Assembly (NCBI GenBank): GCA_030425205.1
Contig: JAUIAP010000013.1
Span: 1 to 64,000, forward strand
Direction of reading: 5' to 3'
From: Anaerolineae bacterium
Lineage (GTDB): Bacteria; Chloroflexota; Anaerolineae; Promineifilales; Promineifilaceae
Length of the DNA: 64,000 nt
Positions 60,739 through 64,000 of this stretch are shown here, in pieces (position 1 is the first letter of the stretch; every line of letters begins with the position of its first letter). The notes below the pieces were generated by a model. It had not been told where the DNA came from, searched no databases, and saw only the letters and a list, made by a program, of their open reading frames with translations. A program made the translations under genes and the position numbers.

Positions 60739-61833
60739 ATGTCAAATTCAACAATCCCCGCCAAAACACTCGACACACAGGTGAACAAGAAATTGTCACT
60801 CTTAGATCGTTATTTAACCCTATGGATATTTGCAGCCATGGCTGTTGGCGTCGCCATTGGTTACTACTTCATCGGTGTTGAGGATTTCATCAACAACTTC
60901 CAGATTGGTGCCACCAACATCCCCATCGCCATTGGCCTTATCTTGATGATGTATCCACCCTTTGCCAAAGTAAAATATGAAGAATTAGGCAAAGTATTCC
61001 GCAACACCAAAGTATTGGGGCTGTCGCTAATCCAAAATTGGGTCATTGGACCCGTCCTCATGTTTGTGCTGGCCGTGCTGTTTTTGAGCAGCTATCCAGA
61101 ATACATGGTCGGCTTGATCATGATCGGTTTAGCCCGCTGTATTGCCATGGTGATTGTTTGGAATGAGCTGGCAAAAGGCGATACCGAATATGCGGCCGGA
61201 TTAGTGGCCTTTAACAGCGTCTTTCAGGTTCTGTTCTACAGTGTCTACGCATGGTTTTTCATCACCAAACTGCCAGAAGTGATGGGCTTAGAAGGGGTTG
61301 CTGTCAACATCAGCATGGCTGAAATTGCCCAAAGCGTCCTCATCTATCTGGGTATTCCGCTCGTGGCTGGTTTTCTCACCCGCTTTATCTTGCTGCGTGT
61401 AAAGGGAGAGCCATGGTACAGCACGCAATTCCTACCCAAAATCAGTCCGCTGACGTTGACGGCCCTCCTGTTTACGATTGTGGTCATGTTTAGCCTGAAA
61501 GGGAAGTTGATCGTACAAATCCCGCTAGATGTCGTGCGCATCGCGATTCCGCTAACAATCTATTTTATCGTGATGTTCTTGGTGAGTTTTTGGATGAGTC
61601 GGCGCGTTGGGGCCAACTATTCGCAGACGACAACACTTTCATTCACAGCCGCCAGCAACAATTTTGAACTAGCGATTGCTGTCTCTGTCGCTGTCTTTGG
61701 GATTGGTTCAGGCGTAGCCTTTGCCGCTGTTATTGGGCCGCTGATTGAAGTGCCAGTGATGATCGGTCTCGTCAATGTCGCCCTATACTTTCAAAGACGT
61801 TATTTCGCCCATGAATTGCAACCTGCCGCATAA
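60739..61833 (+). CDS. acr3: ACR3-family arsenite efflux transporter
   Basis: A 364-residue membrane protein with about ten helices. Characteristic segments are [36 protein letters not shown] and [19 protein letters not shown], which carries the Cys conserved and essential in ACR3 proteins (about residue 135). [20 protein letters not shown] is the discontinuous-helix motif. It expels arsenite across the cytoplasmic membrane using the proton-motive force. The start has AGGAG 9 bases upstream. It is the last gene of the arsR operon; an arsenate reductase gene is not present here. Confidence 0.95.
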   Translation: MSNSTIPAKTLDTQVNKKLSLLDRYLTLWIFAAMAVGVAIGYYFIGVEDFINNFQIGATNIPIAIGLILMMYPPFAKVKYEELGKVFRNTKVLGLSLIQNWVIGPVLMFVLAVLFLSSYPEYMVGLIMIGLARCIAMVIVWNELAKGDTEYAAGLVAFNSVFQVLFYSVYAWFFITKLPEVMGLEGVAVNISMAEIAQSVLIYLGIPLVAGFLTRFILLRVKGEPWYSTQFLPKISPLTLTALLFTIVVMFSLKGKLIVQIPLDVVRIAIPLTIYFIVMFLVSFWMSRRVGANYSQTTTLSFTAASNNFELAIAVSVAVFGIGSGVAFAAVIGPLIEVPVMIGLVNVALYFQRRYFAHELQPAA

Positions 61834-61920
61834 GCATAGTTCTTATGACCGCGCCAATTGAGGCGGCGGCGAGAGCGTTGAGAAAATCATCCTCTTCTGC
61901 AACGCTTTATCGCCGCTGCC

Positions 61921-61992
61921 CCGCCATTCTCGTGCAGGTGGGAATCCAGTCCTAGAAAAAGAATGGATACCTGCCTTCGCAGGTACGACGGG
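61921..61992. repeat. Composite CCTTCGCAGG hairpin repeat, inverted copy
   Basis: GTGCAGGTGGGAATCC, then AGAAAAAGAATGGATACC, then TGCCTTCGCAGGTACGACGG. The reverse complement lines up with the block at 56841-56913 along its length. It lies between the convergent acr3 gene and the ATPase-TPR gene and may act as a shared 3' hairpin. Confidence 0.75.
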
Positions 61993-62022
61993 ACCACTTT
62001 CCGCTTCTCTGCTTACAAACAA

Positions 62023-64000
62023 CTACACTAATAACGCCGCAAGTATCTCACTACCAGCTTGAACTGTTTGCGTTCGGCCGACGCGCCGTGCAAGCGCAAC
62101 GCCTTCAGTCGCAAGCGAGACAGCCGTATCCATCTCCCCAAGCGACTGGTGCAGCTGTGCCTTGCGCACGAGCAGTTCGCACTGAAAGTAAGGTGTGTTG
62201 AGCGTCTTGTAGAGAACGAGGCAACGTTCATAGACAGCCATTGCTGCTACCTGTTCGCCAGTTGCAGCCAGCGCAGCCCCTAAGTTGCTCAAATGCCGCG
62301 CGACCCCGTCAACATTTTTGAGCCGTTCGTCAATCGCCAGCGCATCTTGCAAGTAAGGGAGTGCCTTTTTTGGCTCGCCCTGCTCTAAGTAGATCGCACC
62401 GAGATTGCCCGTCGCGATTCCCATCCCCGTCTGGTGGTCGAGAATGGTCAGCGTGTCGAGCGCGGCGTGCGTTATCGCGACTGCTTGTTCGTAACGGCGA
62501 ACACGTCGGTACAGATTGCCAAGGTTAACCTGACGCTTTGCAATGCCGAACCGATCCCCTATCTCTCTATCTATTGCAACTGCCTCCTCGTAACAGCGCA
62601 ACGCTTCCTCCTCGATACCCTGGTCAACGAGTACATTGCCGAGATTGTTTAGGCTGCTGGCAATCAGTTTGCGGTCGCCGAGCGATCTGGCAAATTCAAG
62701 CGCGTGTTCAAGTGCTGTCTTCGCGTTCGCATACTGACTTTGCTTATAGTGGGTCAGACCAATTCGACGCTGCGACGTCGCAATGCCAATTGGGTTGCCA
62801 CTTTCCTGATCGACGATGAGCGCACGTTTGTAGTAGCGCAATGCGTCGTCATATTCAGCTTTGTGCCAGTGATATTGACCAAGTGCACGCAGCCCGTTGG
62901 CATGTCCGGGCGGGTCATTGACGCGGCTAAATGTTCTTAGAGCCTCATCAAGCACCGCTTTCCCATCGTCATAGCGCGACAGTTCGAGCAGTAGTTCGCC
63001 ATAGTAAATCTGTGCATTGGCATATTGCAGCACAGATCCGTTGGCGGCAAGAAATGCAACGGCCGGCTCGATGAGGGCGAGTGCGCTGTCAAAGTGTCCG
63101 CGACTATGCTCAACTTGTGCGAGTTCGGCCGAAATCCAAGCCCGCTCCACCGATACAGGCAACCCCCTCACCGCCTCGCGCAAAAGGGTGTTTACCTCCT
63201 CATACAGACCAATGATCCGCAAAAAGCGCGACAATCCACTGGCTGCGTCAGCAAGCAACTCAGCCGCGCCGCGCGCAACGCCGCTATGCCAGCCTGCCCG
63301 AATGTTGTCAATCGACGCCTGAAGACGGGCTGTAATTTCGAGTAACTTGGGCGAAAGAAGCTCGTCCGCCGCCCGTTTGACCAAGCCGAGATAGAAATCG
63401 GTGTGCGCGCGCTGTGTCATTTCGGCAACCGCTGGCGTTGCGGACAGCTTCTCTGCGGCGAATTGGCGCAGTAGCTCATGTAGTCGGTAATGTTGCCGCG
63501 TCGAGCGTTGGAGCAGCGACCAGTCGATTAAATTGGCGGCATCCGTCATGCTGGTTGATGTGACGGCAAGCAATGCTTCTAGGGAAAACTCGCCGCGAAA
63601 GACAGACAGCTTGGCAAGGGTGGTGCGCTCTGACTCAGACAAGAGTTGCCACGAATAGGCAAACACGGCACGTATGCTGCGATGGCGGTCGGGAACATCG
63701 CGTGTTGGGGTCGCAAGGAAATCGAGATTGGTCTGAATTTGCGCCGCAATCTCACGGCACCCCATCAGGCGCACCCAGACCGCCGCCAATTCGATTGGCA
63801 GGGGTAACCCTTCGACAAGTGAGACAATCGTCTCGATAATGAGCCGTTCTTCGGCGTCTGGCTCAAACTGTGGGTTGACCAGACGCGCCGCCTGAATAAA
63901 CAGCACAACGCCGTCGTCCTGCTGTGCGAGACCGTTGACTAGAAAGCGTCGTTCGCCGCGCAGATTGAGCGGCAGCCGCGATGTGGCGACGATGCGCACC
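62023..64000 (-). CDS. ATPase-TPR regulator (AfsR/LuxR-like), N-terminal part outside window
   Basis: The frame runs off the right edge; at least 659 C-terminal residues are present. RIVATSRLPLNLRGERRF corresponds to the sensor-1 region of STAND/NB-ARC ATPases. VEGLPLPIELAAVWV is the GLPLAL-like motif. A winged-helix segment (LSVFRGEFSLEALLAVTS, then YRLHELLRQFAAEKL) follows. The rest is a long TPR array with repeats such as ALRYYKRALIVDQESGN and ALEHALEFARSLGD. These proteins act as signal-responsive transcription regulators, often with an N-terminal DNA-binding or SARP domain, which would lie outside the window. Two TCGGCCGA copies are inside. Confidence 0.85.
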   Translation of the reverse strand, partial: VRIVATSRLPLNLRGERRFLVNGLAQQDDGVVLFIQAARLVNPQFEPDAEERLIIETIVSLVEGLPLPIELAAVWVRLMGCREIAAQIQTNLDFLATPTRDVPDRHRSIRAVFAYSWQLLSESERTTLAKLSVFRGEFSLEALLAVTSTSMTDAANLIDWSLLQRSTRQHYRLHELLRQFAAEKLSATPAVAEMTQRAHTDFYLGLVKRAADELLSPKLLEITARLQASIDNIRAGWHSGVARGAAELLADAASGLSRFLRIIGLYEEVNTLLREAVRGLPVSVERAWISAELAQVEHSRGHFDSALALIEPAVAFLAANGSVLQYANAQIYYGELLLELSRYDDGKAVLDEALRTFSRVNDPPGHANGLRALGQYHWHKAEYDDALRYYKRALIVDQESGNPIGIATSQRRIGLTHYKQSQYANAKTALEHALEFARSLGDRKLIASSLNNLGNVLVDQGIEEEALRCYEEAVAIDREIGDRFGIAKRQVNLGNLYRRVRRYEQAVAITHAALDTLTILDHQTGMGIATGNLGAIYLEQGEPKKALPYLQDALAIDERLKNVDGVARHLSNLGAALAATGEQVAAMAVYERCLVLYKTLNTPYFQCELLVRKAQLHQSLGEMDTAVSLATEGVALARRVGRTQTVQAGSEILAALLV

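Overview
The window most likely comes from a member of the Chloroflexota (Anaerolineae-like). I infer this from style rather than from a marker gene: secreted lipoproteins with Thr/Pro-rich linkers straight after the lipobox, a mixed GC content, abundant glycoside hydrolases next to ABC sugar importers, and no typical outer-membrane machinery. There are no rRNA or tRNA genes that I could see. The octamer TCGGCCGA, usually with A or T on both sides, recurs about once per kilobase throughout. I counted roughly 59 copies by eye where about one would be expected by chance.

Layout. From 1 to about 34.1 kb nearly everything is on the minus strand. 1-9.4 kb holds a cut-off GH3 enzyme, an MFS permease, a ROK sugar kinase, two ABC ATPases (one with a C-terminal AbrB-like domain), a PA14-containing GH3 enzyme and a ChbG/YdjC-type deacetylase. 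9.4-17.6 kb holds a MazF-type toxin-antitoxin pair, an FtsX/MacB-type permease, a beta-propeller-like lipoprotein, a REP-associated transposase (RAYT) beside its own repeat array, an HlyD-like lipoprotein and a PIG-V-like mannosyltransferase. 17.6-34.1 kb reads (from right to left) as one catabolic operon: a tandem-duplicated sugar-binding lipoprotein, two sugar permeases, a clan-A glycosidase lipoprotein, two GH3 beta-glucosidases (one lipoprotein, one apparently cytoplasmic), a GH94/149/161-like phosphorylase, a GH20-like hexosaminidase and a GNAT acetyltransferase.

34.4-37 kb is a regulatory hub: two LacI-family repressors, each with a readable sigma70-type promoter and palindromic operators. 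The second repressor is divergent from two plus-strand GH16 laminarinase genes: a small lipoprotein, and a 1515-residue surface protein in which the GH16 domain appears to be inserted inside a carbohydrate-binding jelly roll. Together with the importer operon this is a coherent beta-1,3-glucan (laminarin-like) utilisation locus: secreted GH16 enzymes cut the polymer, the ABC system imports oligosaccharides, intracellular GH3 enzymes and the phosphorylase degrade them, and kinases and pyruvate kinase feed glycolysis.

42.7-49.7 kb carries pyruvate kinase, a membrane histidine kinase with a probable frameshift near its 5' end, a GH2 enzyme and a REC-coiled coil-LuxR response regulator. 49.8-55.2 kb (minus) is a compact group of glucokinase, two zinc-type dehydrogenases, a hexose/hexitol-phosphate phosphatase and a class III aminotransferase. 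The aminotransferase + phosphatase + dehydrogenase combination matches the logic of bacterial azasugar (iminosugar) biosynthesis, and is my leading candidate for an undescribed pathway. 55.8-59.9 kb is a hybrid histidine kinase with a paralogous response regulator. 60.1-61.8 kb is an arsenite-responsive arsR-acr3 operon with two matching operators and a 47-codon small ORF. The window ends inside a large ATPase-TPR regulator.

Several non-coding repeat families lie between genes: the RAYT-linked element (three loci), a CCTGCGAAGGCAGG hairpin family (five loci), and palindromes built of reiterated 6-8 base words that sit exactly at gene junctions inside operons.
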